A program made the translations under genes and the position numbers. The notes under the pieces are model-generated. The model made no database searches. It was not told where the DNA came from and saw only the letters and a list, made by a program, of their open reading frames with translations. A DNA stretch of 64,000 bases from Hordeum vulgare subsp. vulgare (lineage: Eukaryota > Streptophyta > Magnoliopsida > Poales > Poaceae), in the NCBI RefSeq assembly GCF_904849725.1, contig NC_058519.1, forward strand, positions 111,216,881-111,280,880. The letters run 5' to 3'. Positions 9,986 through 20,715 of this stretch are shown here, one piece after another. Each line of letters begins with the position of its first letter. Position 1 is the stretch's first letter.

Positions 9986-10630
9986 CAGGTCGTTTGGTGC
10001 TTGTTGGTTGTGCTTGTCATGGAGTACTACGTACTCATGTCGCATGTGCGGCGATGCGTCATGCGTGACAGATTGGGTTGGGTGCCAGGGAGGACCGGAC
10101 CAGCCTTGCTGCGCTCCTGCACGCCGGCCGTGAGAGCCAACTGCTGCTGGTGGATGCTGGTACTCCATTGTTGTTGTAGACATGTAGGCTAGCCATGATG
10201 GTTCGAGAAATCTGAAAAACTGAAACGGAACTGTAGCTACGAACCCTGTAGGCGGGGCGCTGTGGGCTCAGGTGTTGTGTCGGTACTAGGTAGTTGTTCG
10301 TTGTTGCTGCAGTACTGATTAAGCCATGGTTGGTATGGTACTGTATGTGGGTGTTCTTGTTATTAGTGTCACAATCATGCCTGACAATTTTAATACAAAA
10401 GGGAGCAGTGCTCATTGAAAAAACAAATTTGGAGTGACATTTTTGGGATAACATTTGGTGTTTCATTTGGTTTTTTTGCACAGGCCAAAATATTTGACCT
10501 TTTTGCCTAAAAAATTTCAAGTAGCATTTGAATGTACAAAGAACACATAAAAAATGTTGGAGTTTTTTCGACATTTTAAAAATCATTTTCCACACGCAGG
10601 AGCACGTGCTCTCGGGAGCTGAATTGCATT
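9986..10630. other. 3' flank of the PLC-X gene
   Basis: Presumed 3' untranslated region followed by AT-rich sequence. No second gene is seen. AAAATTT-rich stretches near 10380-10600 have no recognisable TIR. Confidence 0.35.
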
Positions 10631-10633
10631 TCC

Positions 10634-10987
10634 GGGTACTGTTACCGATATTGTCGAAAGAGAAAAGTTGTTGCTCCGTGCACACATTGGATAGGTGCGG
10701 GCGGGATTACATTTATAAACATTTGTAGTACAGATACCAATGGTACTGTTGAAAGAGAAAAGTTATTGCTCCGTGGAGATATTGGATAGGTGCGGGTGGG
10801 GTTACATTTATAGAAATTTGTAGTACATATACTAACAGTACTGTCGAGAGAGAAAAGTTATGGCTCCATGCAGACATTGGATAGGTGCGGGTGGGATTAC
10901 ATTATAGACATTTGTAGTACAGATATTAACGGTATTGTCGAGAGAGAAAAATTGTGGCTCCATGCAGACATTGGATATGTGCAGGCG
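10634..10987 (+). repeat. tandem array of about four 93-bp units
   Basis: Units begin near 10634, 10739, 10835 and 10929. Each carries TACTGT(C/T)GA(A/G)AGAGAAAA, then a TTGCTCCGTG or TGGCTCCATG variant, CATTGGATAGGTGCGGG and ATTTGTAGTACA in that order. The last unit is cut short. The array sits between the PLC-X gene and the leader of the Harbinger transposase gene and may be the subterminal repeat of that element. Confidence 0.8.
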
Positions 10988-11298
10988 TTTTTTCCCATCC
11001 AAAACCCCACCCGAACTCTGCACCTAAATTCTTTCATTATTTACTACACTTTTTCTCTCTCTTGCCGACACGGTCGCTCCACCATCGCGGCCGCCACGTC
11101 TCACCCTTCCCGGAACTCAGTGACCCCGTCACCTCCACCGCTACACCTGGGTCCATGCCGCTTGTCCTTCAATGTCGGTCGACACCTCTCCTACGTCCAC
11201 CGCATATGTACCATCCACCCATATGGTAGTCACCATGTCCGACTGGTGTTCATTAAAATGACCGTGCTGGAAAAATTTGTCCCTTCTTTTTTGAAGCA
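10988..11298 (+). promoter_or_regulatory. pyrimidine-rich leader upstream of Harbinger transposase
   Basis: A C/T-rich, GC-rising stretch (CCATCCAAAACCCCACCCG, then CTCTCTCTTGCC) precedes the likely start ATG at 11299. It resembles a grass 5' leader. No TATA box can be placed with confidence. Confidence 0.3.
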
Positions 11299-11803
11299 AT
11301 GGATGCAGATATGAAGTACATATACGAGCATTATGTCGAGTCGTCCAACGACTCGCCTTACAGGACTACACGATGAGACAGTGACGATGAAGGTGGTCCG
11401 TGCACACGCAGAGCGTGTCGAAGAGCATATTCTCAATTTCAAAGGATCGATCAAGGGTCATCGAGTGCTTAATCGTAAACAGGGCATGCTGCCATTTGAG
11501 GCAGATGGACAACTACTTTGCCCCTGATGCCTTCCTCCTTGACAATTTTCGCCGAAGCTTTCGGATGTGAAAAAATGTATTTGATATTCTCTATCATGAC
11601 GTCCAGTTCTTTGATGACTACTTCAGCTTGAAGAAGGATCCCTTAGAAAGGACTTGGTTCTCTACTTACAAGCTTCGTTGCATTATTGCACATGCTTGCA
11701 TATGGCAGGGTTGTTAATTCGTGGGCTGAATTCCTATAGATGTCTGAGAACACATGGAGAGACGTCATGGTCAGATTTGGTACTACCCTGATCTCGATGT
11801 TTG
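11299..11803 (+). pseudogene. PIF/Harbinger transposase, N-terminal part, decayed
   Basis: The ATG at 11299 opens MDADMKYIYEHYVESSNDS, typical of the acidic start of grass Harbinger nuclease-type transposases. The frame then breaks. In shifted frames HAERVEEHILNFKGSIKGHR (11400s), MDNYFAPDAFLLDNFRR-like and DILYHDVQFFDDYFSLKKD-like sequence (11505-11640), and LAYGRVVNSWAEFL followed by MSENTWRDVMVRFG (11690-11790) follow in family order, which needs several frameshifts. The TA at 11804 marks where a mariner/Stowaway-type element interrupts the gene. The C-terminal half resumes at 22626. The family cuts and pastes DNA with TTA duplications; this copy is dead. Confidence 0.75.
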
Positions 11804-12106
11804 TACTCCCTCCGTTCCTTTTTTGTTTGCGTTTTAGCTCCATCCCGGATACCAATGAGAGGAGCACTCAGCAAAATTTGGACTATTTTTCCCCTGAATT
11901 GCTACAGAGGAGACATTAGGTAGTTAATCCGTGCATGCAAACGATTGGCCTGCACTCATATATTCTCGCGCCCACTCTCTTCATCTCTCTGCATGCGCGT
12001 CTCTCTCCCCTCCATCTCTATGCATGCGCTTCTCTCTTCCGGTCTGCATGCATGTGTATCATTGTGGTGCCTCTCCCTCCGTGCAAGCCATTATCTCACC
12101 CAATGC

Positions 12107-12202
12107 ATGGCCTATGAGCAGGAAGAACACCGGCGGCGCTTAAAGCTGGTGGAGTTGGAGCCAAAGCAATTCGTTTACCGCCAAAACAATTTGAGCAGAT
12201 GA
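12107..12202 (+). other. short charged ORF in the mariner-type element
   Basis: The ATG at 12107 opens MAYEQEEHRRRLKLVELEPK and ends at TGA 12202 after 31 codons. It lies just upstream of the longer charged frame at 12255. Its bias is coding-like, but no family is recognised. It might be an upstream exon of the same captured gene. Confidence 0.3.
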
Positions 12203-12795
12203 AACCTTTTCACCAGTTGGAGGATCAATATGACGCCAGTGGGAGCACGCCGCTATGCACGCCGTCGTCCATGAGTGCGTCGCCGTCCGCCAGCGGGAGC
12301 AGGACACCTTGCACGAGTGTGTCGTCGTCCGCCAGCGGAAGCACGCCACCGTCCGCATGCGCGTCGCCTTCTGGGAACACACCATTGTCCGCGAGCACAA
12401 CGCCTGTCGGGAAAACGCCGTCGTCCACGACCGCACAACCCTCTGTGAGCGGGAGCACGCCACCGTATGCGAGATCACCGTCATACACCTCGAGCAAGAT
12501 GTCCTTCGCAAGCAAGTTGTCGTTCATGGGTTGACTGTCCTCTAGAGGTTGGCTGTCCTCTCACAGCCATGATGGGTGGATATCATCCATGGAGAGGGGA
12601 TGTGGAGTAAGAAGTGAAAGTGGAGAGAAGAAGAGACGAGGGGATGTGGAGTAGTCTGCTGGGGTGGATGAGAAGGAGAAGAAGAGGTAAGCGGCTGCCT
12701 CAGGAAGATGCGAAGGACGTTGGAGAAAGAGCGATGCGAGTAACTGCACGCATGCATGCGATCACCTAGAAAACAGGGGCATAGCTGGAAACATA
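12198..12795 (+). repeat. segment X, copy 1 (598 bp), duplicated at 20124
   Basis: This part of the mariner-type element, ending in ACATA directly before an Angela LTR, is repeated at 20124-20715. The copies differ by about 16 substitutions by eye and one 6-bp deletion, which explains the 598 versus 592 bp lengths. Confidence 0.95.
12255..12545 (+). CDS. unknown charged, periodic ORF (96 aa) in the mariner-type element
   Basis: The ATG at 12255 starts MHAVVHECVAVRQREQDT and the frame closes at TAG 12543-12545. It is rich in His, Arg, Glu and Val, with a recurring (R/Q)(R/E)(E/K)HATV or HE(C)V(A/V)V pattern spaced by about 11-22 residues, suggesting an amphipathic helix. Third codon positions are strongly G/C, as in grass coding sequence, while flanks are not. 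A second copy at 20181-20465 has a 6-bp in-frame deletion and otherwise keeps the frame. I do not recognise the protein. The alternative frame (Ser/Thr/Pro-rich, 12199-12534) is also open, but I consider it the shadow. Confidence 0.35.
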   Translation: MHAVVHECVAVRQREQDTLHECVVVRQRKHATVRMRVAFWEHTIVREHNACRENAVVHDRTTLCEREHATVCEITVIHLEQDVLRKQVVVHGLTVL

Positions 12796-14619
12796 TGTTG
12801 GAATTATGCCCTAGAGGCAATGATAAATATAGTTATTATTATAATTCCTGTATCAAGATAATCGTTTATTATCCATGTTGTAATTGCATTGAATGAAGAC
12901 TTATATACATGTGTGGATACATAGACAAAACACTGTCCCTAGCAAGCCTCTAGTTGGCTAGCTAGTTGATCAAAGATAGTCAGGGTCTTCTGACTATGTA
13001 CAAGGTGTTGTTGCTCGATAACTGGATCACGTCATTAGGAGAATCACGTGATGGACTAGACCCAAACTAATAGACGTAGCATGTTGATCGTGTCATTTTG
13101 TTGCTACTGTTTTCTGCGTGTCAAGTATTTGTTCCTATGACCATGAGATCATATAACTCACTGACATCGGAGGAATGCTTTGTGTGTATCAAACGTCGCA
13201 ACGTAACTGGGTGACTATAAAGATGCTCTACAAGTATCTCCGAAGGTGTCCGTTGAGTTAGTATGGATCGAGACTGGGATTTGTCACTCCGTGTGACGGA
13301 GAGGTATCTTGGGGCCCACTCGGTAATACAACATCACACACAAGCCTTGCAAGCAATGTAACTTTGTGTAAGTTGCGGGATCTTGTATTACGGAACGAGT
13401 AAAGAGACTTGTCGGTAAATGGGATTGAAATAGGTATGCGGATACTGACAATCGAATCTCGGGCAAGTAACATACCGAAGGACAAAGGGAATGACATACA
13501 AGATTATATGAATCCATGGCACTGAGGTTCAAACGATAAGATCTTCATAGAATATGTGGGATCCAATATGGGCATCCAGGTCCCGCTATTGGATATTGAC
13601 CGAGGAGTCACTCGGGTCATGTCTACATAGTTCTCGAACCCGCAGGGTCTGCACACTTAAGGTTCGACGTTGTTTTATGCGTATTTGAGTTATATGGTTG
13701 GTTACCGAATGTTGTTCGGAGTCCCGGATGAGATCACGGACGTCACGAGGGTTTCCGGAATGGTCCGGAAACGAAGATTGATATATAGGATGACCTCATT
13801 TGATTATAGAAAGGTTTTCGGAGTTACCGGGAATGTACCGGGAATGACGAATGGGTTCCGGATGTTCATCGGGGGGGGGGCAGCCCAACCCGGGGAAGCC
13901 CATAGGCCTTGAGGGTGGCGCACCAGCCCTTGGTGGGCTGGTGGGACAGCCCAAGAAGGCCCTATGCGCCATAGATAGAAAATCAAAGAGAAAAGAAAAA
14001 AATGAGGTGGGAAAGGAGAGAAGGACTCCACCTTCCAATCCTAGTTGGACTAGGATTGGAGGACTCCTCCTCCCTTGGTGGCGCAGCCCTTGGGGCTCCT
14101 TGAGCCTCAAGGCAAGCCTCCCCTCCCCTCCTCCTATATATATGGAGCAATTAGGGCTGATTTGAGACAACTTTTACAAGGCAGCCCGACCACATACCTC
14201 CACGGTTTTACCTCTAGATCGCGTTCCTGCGGAGCTCGGGCGGAGCCCTGCTGAGATTAGATCACCACCAACCTCCGGAGCGCCGTCACACTGCCGGAGA
14301 ACTCATCTACCTCTTCGTCTCTCTTGCTGGATGAAGAAGGCCGAGATCATCGTCGAGCTGTACGTGTGCTGAACGCGGAGGTGCCGTCCGTTCGGCACTA
14401 GATCGTGGGACGGATCGCGGGACGGTTCGTGGGATGGTTCGCGAGGCGGATCGAGGGACGTGAGGACGTTCCACTACATCAACCGCGTTCACTAACGCTT
14501 CTGCTGTGCGATCTACAAGGGTACGTAGATCGGAAATCCCCTCTCGTAGATGGACATCACCATGATAGGTCTTCGTGCGCGTAGGAAATTTTTTGTTTCC
14601 CATGCGACGTTCCCCAACA
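12796..14619 (+). repeat. 5' LTR of Angela copy 1, 1824 bp
   Basis: Starts TGTTGGAATTATGCCCTAGA and ends CGACGTTCCCCAACA. A TATATATA box at 14135-14142 is followed by the transcribed leader, and a poly-G run lies at 13870-13879. The small frames inside are not genes. Confidence 0.95.
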
Positions 14620-14620
14620 G

Positions 14621-14633
14621 TGGCATCATGAGC
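14621..14633 (+). other. primer binding site, Angela copy 1
   Basis: TGGCATCATGAGC sits one base after the LTR end and resembles the complement of the 3' end of initiator methionine tRNA, as used by this lineage. Confidence 0.8.
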
Positions 14634-15874
14634 TAGGTTCATGCGTAGATGTAATATCGAGTAGAACACAAAAAATTTTGTGGGCGGTGATGTGCGTCTT
14701 GCTGCCCTCCTTAGTCTTTTCTTGATTCCGCGGTATTGTTGGATTGAAGCGGCTTGGACCAACATTACTCGTACGCTTACGAGAGACTGGTTTCATCGCT
14801 ACGAGTAACTCCGTTGCTCAAAGATGTCTGGCAAGTGTCGGTTTCTCCAACTTTAGTTGAATCAGATTTGATCGAGGAGGTCCTTGGATAAGGTTAAATA
14901 GCAATTCATATATCTCCGTTGTGGTGTTTGCGTAAGTAAGATGCGATCCTACTAGATACCCATGGTCACCACGTAAAACATGCAACAACAAATTAGAGGA
15001 CGTCTAACTTGTTTTTGCAGGGTATGCTTGTGATGTGATATGGCCAACGATGTGATGTGATATATTGGATGTATGAGATGATCATGTTGTAATAGATAAT
15101 ATCGACTTGCACGTCGATGGTACGGCAACCGGCAGGAGCCATAGGGTTGTCTTTAAACTAACGTTTGTGCTTGCAAATGCGTTTACTATTTTGCTAGGAT
15201 GTAGCTTTAGTAGTAATAGCATGAGTAGCACGACAACCCCGATGGCGACACGTTGATGGAGATCATGGTGTGGCGCCGGTGACAAGAAGATCGTGTCCGT
15301 GCTTTGGTGATGGAGATCAAGGAGCACGTGATGATGGCCATATCATGTCACTTATGAATTGCATGTGATGTTAATCCTTTTATGCACCTTATTTTGCTTA
15401 GAACGACGGTAGCATTATGAGGTGATCTCTCACTAAAATTTCAAGACGAAATTGTGTTCTCCCCGACTGTGCACCGTTGCTACAGTTCGTCGTTTCGAGA
15501 CACCACGTGATGATCGGGTGTGATAGACTCAACGTTCACATACAACGGGTGCAAAACAGTTGCACACGCAGAACACTCGGGTTAAGCTTGACGAGCCTAG
15601 CATGTGCAGACATGGCCTCGGAACACATGAGACCAAAAGGTCGATCATGAATCATATAGTTGATATGATTAGCATAGGGATGCTTACCACTGAAACTATA
15701 CTCAACTCACGTGATGATCGGACTTGAGCTAGTGTAAGTGGGTCATGAACCACTCAAATGACTAGAGAGATGTACTTTTTGAGTGGGAGTTTAGCAAGTA
15801 ATTTGATTAAGTTAAACTCTAATTATCTTGAACATAGTCTAAAGTCCACTTTGAATATATTTGTGTTGTAGATC
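14634..15874 (+). other. untranslated leader of Angela copy 1
   Basis: About 1.2 kb between PBS and gag with no credible gene. The same leader is present at 42422-43663 in Angela copy 2, nearly colinear. Confidence 0.8.
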
Positions 15875-18800
15875 ATGGCTCACGCGACAGTCACCCTGAA
15901 TTTTAATACGTTCCTAGAGAAAGCTAAGTTGAAAGATGATGGAAGCAACTTTGTAGACTGGGCTCGTAATCTTAAGTTGATCCTACAAGCTGGGAAGAAG
16001 GATTATGTCCTTGATGCCGCGCTAGGAGATGAACCACCCGCTACGGCTGACCAAGATGTTAAGAACGCTTGGTTAACACGTAAGGAGGACTACTGAGTAG
16101 TTCAATGTGCAGTCTTGTATGGCTTAGAGCCGGGACTTCAACGTCGCTTTGAGCGTCATGGAGCATATGAGATGTTCCAGGAGTTGAAGTTTATCTTTCA
16201 GAAGAACGCGAGGATCGAGAGGTATGAGACCTCCGATAAATTCTATGCTTGCAAGATGGAGGAGAATTCGTTTGTCAGTGAACATGTGCTCAAAATGTCT
16301 GGGTACTCAAACCGTCTAGCTGAGCTGGGGATTGAACTCCCGCAAGAGGCTATCACTGACAGATTTCTTCAATCACTGCCGCCAAGCTATAAAGGCTTTG
16401 TGTTGAACTACAACATGCAAGGGACGAACAAGTCACCCGGCAAGTTGTTTGGGATGCTGAAAGTCGCAGAGTCTGAACTCTGTAAAGAGCATCAAGTGTT
16501 GATGGTGAATAAGACCACTAGTTTCAAGAGAAACGGCAAAGGCAAGAAGGGTAATTCAAAGAAGGGCGGCAAGCCTGTTGCCAATCCGACGAAGAAACCC
16601 AAAGCTGGACCTAAGCCTGAAACAGAGTGCTACTATTGCAAGGGTATGGGTCACTGAAAGCGCAACTGCCCCAAGTATCTGGCTGATAAGAAGGCGGCCA
16701 AAGAAAAATCAGGTATATTTGATATACATGTTATTGATGTGTACTTAACCAGCTCTCGTAGTAGTGCCTGGGTATTCGATACCGGTTCTGTTGCTCATAT
16801 TTTCAACTCGAAACAGGAACTGCGGAATAGGCGAAGGCTGGCGAAAGATGAAGTGACGATGCGCGTAGGAAATGGTTCCAAGGTTGATGCAATCGCCGTC
16901 GGCACAGTTTCACTTCAGTTACCATCAGGATTAGTTATGAACTTGAATAATTGTTATTTAGTGCCTGCGTTGAGCATGAACATTATATCCGGATCTTGTT
17001 TATTGCGAGACGGTTACTCTTTTAAGTCAGAGAATAATGGTTGTTCTATTTCTATGAGTAACATCTTTTATGGTCATGCACCCAATGTGAGAGGATTGTT
17101 CATATTGAATCTTGATAGTGATGATACACATATACATAACATTGAGACCAAAAGAGTTAGAGTTAACAATGATAGCGCCATGTTTTTGTGGCACTGCCGC
17201 TTAGGTCATATTGGTGTAAAGAGCATGAAGAAACTCCATACCGATGGACTTTTGGAGTCACTTGACTTTGATTCACTTGACACGTGCGAACCATGCCTCA
17301 TGGGAAAGATGACTAAAACTCCGTTCTCCGGAACAATGGAGCGTGCCAGTGACTTGTTGGAAATCATACATACCGATGTGTGCGGTCCGATGAGCGTAGA
17401 GGCACGCGGCGGATATCGTTAGTTCCTCACCTTCACTGACGATTTGAGTAGATATGGTTATGTCTACTTAATGAAGCACAAGTCTGGAACTATTGAAAAG
17501 TTCAAGCAATTTCAGAGTGAAGTTGAAAATCATCGTAACAAGAAGATCAAGTTCCTACGGTCTGATCGTGGGGGTGAATATCTGAGTTTTGAGTTTGGTG
17601 CTCACTTAAGACAATGTGGAATTGTTTCACAGTTGACACCGCGTGGAACACCACAGCGTAATGGTGTGTCCGAACGTCGTAATCGTACTTTATTAGAGAT
17701 GGTGCGATCTATGATGTCTCTTCCGATTTGCCGTTATCGTTTTGGGGTTATGCATTAGACACAGCTGCATTCACTTTAAATAGGGCACCATCAAAATCCG
17801 TTGAGACGACACCATACAAACTGTGGTATGGCAAAAGGCCAAAGTTGCCGTTTCTTAAAGTTTGGGGATGTGATGCTTATGTCAAAAAGCTTCAGCCTGA
17901 AAAGCTGGAACCCAAAGCGGAAAAGTGCATCTTCATAGGTTACCCAAAAGGGACAGTTGGGTACACCTTCTATCTCAAATCCGAGGGCAAAGTGTTTGTT
18001 GCTAAAAACGGAGCTTTTCTTGAGAGGGAGTTTCTCTCGAGAGAATTGAGTGGGAGGAAGATAGAACTTGATGAGGTTGTCGAACCTCTCATCCCTCTGA
18101 ATGGTGGCGCAGGGCAAGGGGAAACATCTGTCGTTGCGACGCCGGTTGAGGAGGAAGTTAATGATGATGATCATGAAACTCCAGTTCAAGTTTCTGTTGA
18201 ACCACGCAGGTCGACGAGATCACGCGCTGCTCCAGAGTGGTACGGTAATCCTGTTTTGTCAATCATGTTGTTAGACAACAATGAACCTGCAAATTATGAA
18301 GAAGCAATGGTGGGCCCACATTCCAACAAATGGCTGGAGGCCATGAAGTCCGAGATAGGATCCATGTATGAGAACAAAGTGTGGACTTTGGAAGTACTAC
18401 CTGAGGGCCGCAAGGCTATTCAGAACAAATGGATCTTTAAGAACAAATGGATCTTTAAGAACAAGACGGACGCTGGCGGCAATGTGACCGTTTATAAAGC
18501 TCGACTTGTGGCAAAGGGTTTTTCACAAGTTCAAGGAGTCGACTACGATGAGACATTCTCACCCGTAGCGATGCTTAAATCCGTCAGAATCATGTTAGCA
18601 ATAGCTGCATTTTTCGATTATGAAATCTGGCAGATGGATGTCAAAACGGCGTTCCTTCACGGTTTCCTTAAGGAAGAGTTGTATATGATGCAACCTAAAG
18701 GTTTTGTCGATCCTAAAAATGCTAACAAGGTGTGCAAGCTCCAGCGATCCATTTATGGACTGGTGCAAGCATCTCGGAGTTGGAACAAACGCTTGGATGA

Positions 18801-19875
18801 GGTGATCAAAGCATTTGGGTTTATACAAGTGGTTGGAGAATCTTGTATTTACAAGAAAGTGAGTGGGAGCTCTGTGGCGTTTCTAATATTATATGTGGAT
18901 GACATATTGCTGATTGGAAACAACGTAGAGTTTTTGGAGAGCATAAAGGATTACTTGAATAAAAGTTTCTCTATGAAGGACCTAGGAGAAGCTGCTTACA
19001 TTCTAGGCATTAAGATCTACAGGGATAGATCGAAACGCGTGATAGGACTTTCACAAAGCACATACCTTGATAAAGTTTTGAAGAGGTTCAAAATGGAACA
19101 GTCCAAGAAAGGGTTCTTGCCAGTTTTACAAGGTACGAGATTGAGTAAGACTCAGTGCCCAGCAACTGATAAAGATAGAGAGCATATGAGCACCGTCCCC
19201 TATGCTTCAGCCATAGGATCTATCATGTATGCAATGTTGTGCACTAGACCGGACGTTAGCCTGGCCATAAGTATGGCAGGCAGGTTCCAGAGTAATCCAG
19301 GAGTGGATCACTGGACGGCGGTCAAGAATATCCTGAAGTACCTGTAAAGGACTAAGGAGATGTTTCTCGTGTATGGAGGTGACGAAGAGCTCGCCGTAAA
19401 GGGTTACATTGATGCAAGCTTTGACACATATCCGGACGACTCTAAGTCGCAGACCGGATACGTATTTATTCTTAATGGGGGTGCGGTAAGCTGGTGCAGT
19501 TCCAAGCAAAGCGTCGTAGCTGATTCTACATGTGAAGCGGAGTACATGGCTGCCTCGGAGGCGGCTAATGAGGGTGTCTGGATGAAGCAGTTCATGACGG
19601 ATCTTGGAGTGGTGCCAAGTGCACTGAATCCAATAACCTTGTTATGTGACAACACGGGTGCCATTGCCTTAGCAAAGGAACCACGGTTTCACAAGAAGAC
19701 CAGACACATCAAACGACGCTTCAACCTCATCCGCGACTACGTCGAAGGGGAGGACGTAAATATATGCAAAGTGCACACGGATCTGAATGTAGCAAACCCG
19801 CTGACTAAACCTCTTCCACGGGCAAAGCATGATCAACACCAGAACTGTATGGGTGTTATATTTATTACAATGTAA
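15875..19875 (+). pseudogene. Copia gag-pol polyprotein, copy 1, multiply broken
   Basis: Domain order is gag, CCHC zinc knuckle (near 16628), aspartic protease (DTG near 16780), integrase (HHCC then DD35E), reverse transcriptase (YVDD near 18892) and RNase H, ending at TAA 19873-19875; this is the Copia order. Breaks seen: TGA at 16094-16096, TGA at 16655-16657 inside the zinc knuckle, TAG at 17420-17422 in integrase, a 1-base loss near 17722, and TAA at 19345-19347 in RNase H. An 18-bp unit (18424-18441) is tandemly duplicated at 18442-18459, adding six residues early in the RT. The copy cannot make a functional polyprotein. Comparison with copy 2 at 43664 identifies each lesion. Confidence 0.95.
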
Positions 19876-19927
19876 TTCGCATGATGATGTGAGGGCTAGA
19901 TTATTGACTCTAGTGCAAGTGGGAGAC

Positions 19928-20125
19928 TGTTGGAATTTTGCCCTAGAGGCAATGATAACTATAGTTATTATTATAATTCATGTATCAAGATAATCATTTA
20001 TTATCCATGCTATAATTGTATTGAATGAAGACTTATATACATGTTTGGATACATAGACAAAACGCTGTCCCTAGCAAGCCTCTAGTTGGCTAGCCAGTTG
20101 ATCAAAGATAGTCAGGGTCTTCTGA
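19928..20125 (+). repeat. truncated 3' LTR of Angela copy 1 (198 bp)
   Basis: Follows the polypurine tract GCAAGTGGGAGAC and matches LTR positions 1-198, then switches at a shared GA to segment X copy 2. By eye it differs from the 5' LTR at about 10 of 198 positions. Confidence 0.92.
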
Positions 20126-20715
20126 TGAAACCTTTTCACCAGTTGGAGGATCAATATGACACCAGTGGGAGCACGCCGCTGTGCACGCCGTCGTCCACGT
20201 CGCCGTCCGCCAGCGGGAGCAGGACACCTTGCACGAGGGTGTCGCCGTCCGCCAGCGGAAGCACGCCGCCGTTCGCATGCGCGTCGCCTTCTGGGAACAC
20301 ACCATTGTCCGCGAGCACAACGCCTGTCGGGAAAACGCCGCCGTCCACGACCGCACGACCCTCTGTGAGCGGGAGCACGCCACCGTATGCGAGATCACCG
20401 TCATCCACCTCGAGCAAGATGTCCTTCGCAAGCAAGTTGTCGTTCATGGGCTGACTATCCTCTAGAGGTTGGCTGTCCTCTCACAACCATGATGGGTGGA
20501 TATCATCCATGGAGAGGGGATGTGGAGTAAGAAGTGAAAGTGGAGAGAAGAAGAGACGAGGGGATGTGGAGTAGTCTGCTGGGGTGGATGAGAAGGAGAA
20601 GAAGAGGTAAGCGGCTGTCTCAGGAAGATCCGAAGGACGTTGGAGAAAGAGCGATGCAAGTAACTGCACGCATGCATGCGATCACCTGGAAAACAGGGGC
20701 ATAGCTGGAAACATA
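20124..20715 (+). repeat. segment X, copy 2 (592 bp)
   Basis: Repeats 12198-12795 and ends, like it, in ACATA directly before an Angela LTR. The junction to the truncated LTR shares only GA (20124-20125). Confidence 0.95.
20181..20465 (+). pseudogene. second copy of the unknown periodic ORF
   Basis: Copy of 12255-12545. The original ATG is GTG here and six bases are missing near 20199, but the frame stays open to TAG at 20463-20465. It lies in duplicated segment X. No function can be assigned. Confidence 0.35.

Larger units (their letters stand above)
12796..20125 (+). mobile_element. Copia element of the BARE/Angela/WIS lineage, copy 1, 3'-truncated and decayed
   Basis: Full 5' LTR (12796-14619), PBS (from 14621), gag-pol remnant (15875-19875), polypurine tract (about 19915-19927) and only the first 198 bases of a 3' LTR (19928-20125). 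The 3' LTR stops abruptly where a second copy of the left flanking sequence begins. The left target site is ACATA (12791-12795). The expected right ACATA is found after the separate LTR at 20716-22538. Confidence 0.93.

Noticed and set aside
12140..12534. Ser/Thr/Pro-rich plus frame and minus-strand frames in segment X
   Set aside because: Alternative phases of the charged frame at 12255; a shift in composition only. Not excluded absolutely.
13258..14165. Frames within Angela LTRs (also 21178-22089, 33302-35090, 41073-42270, 48186-49506)
   Set aside because: Repeated in every LTR copy and in both orientations; LTRs of this lineage are noncoding.
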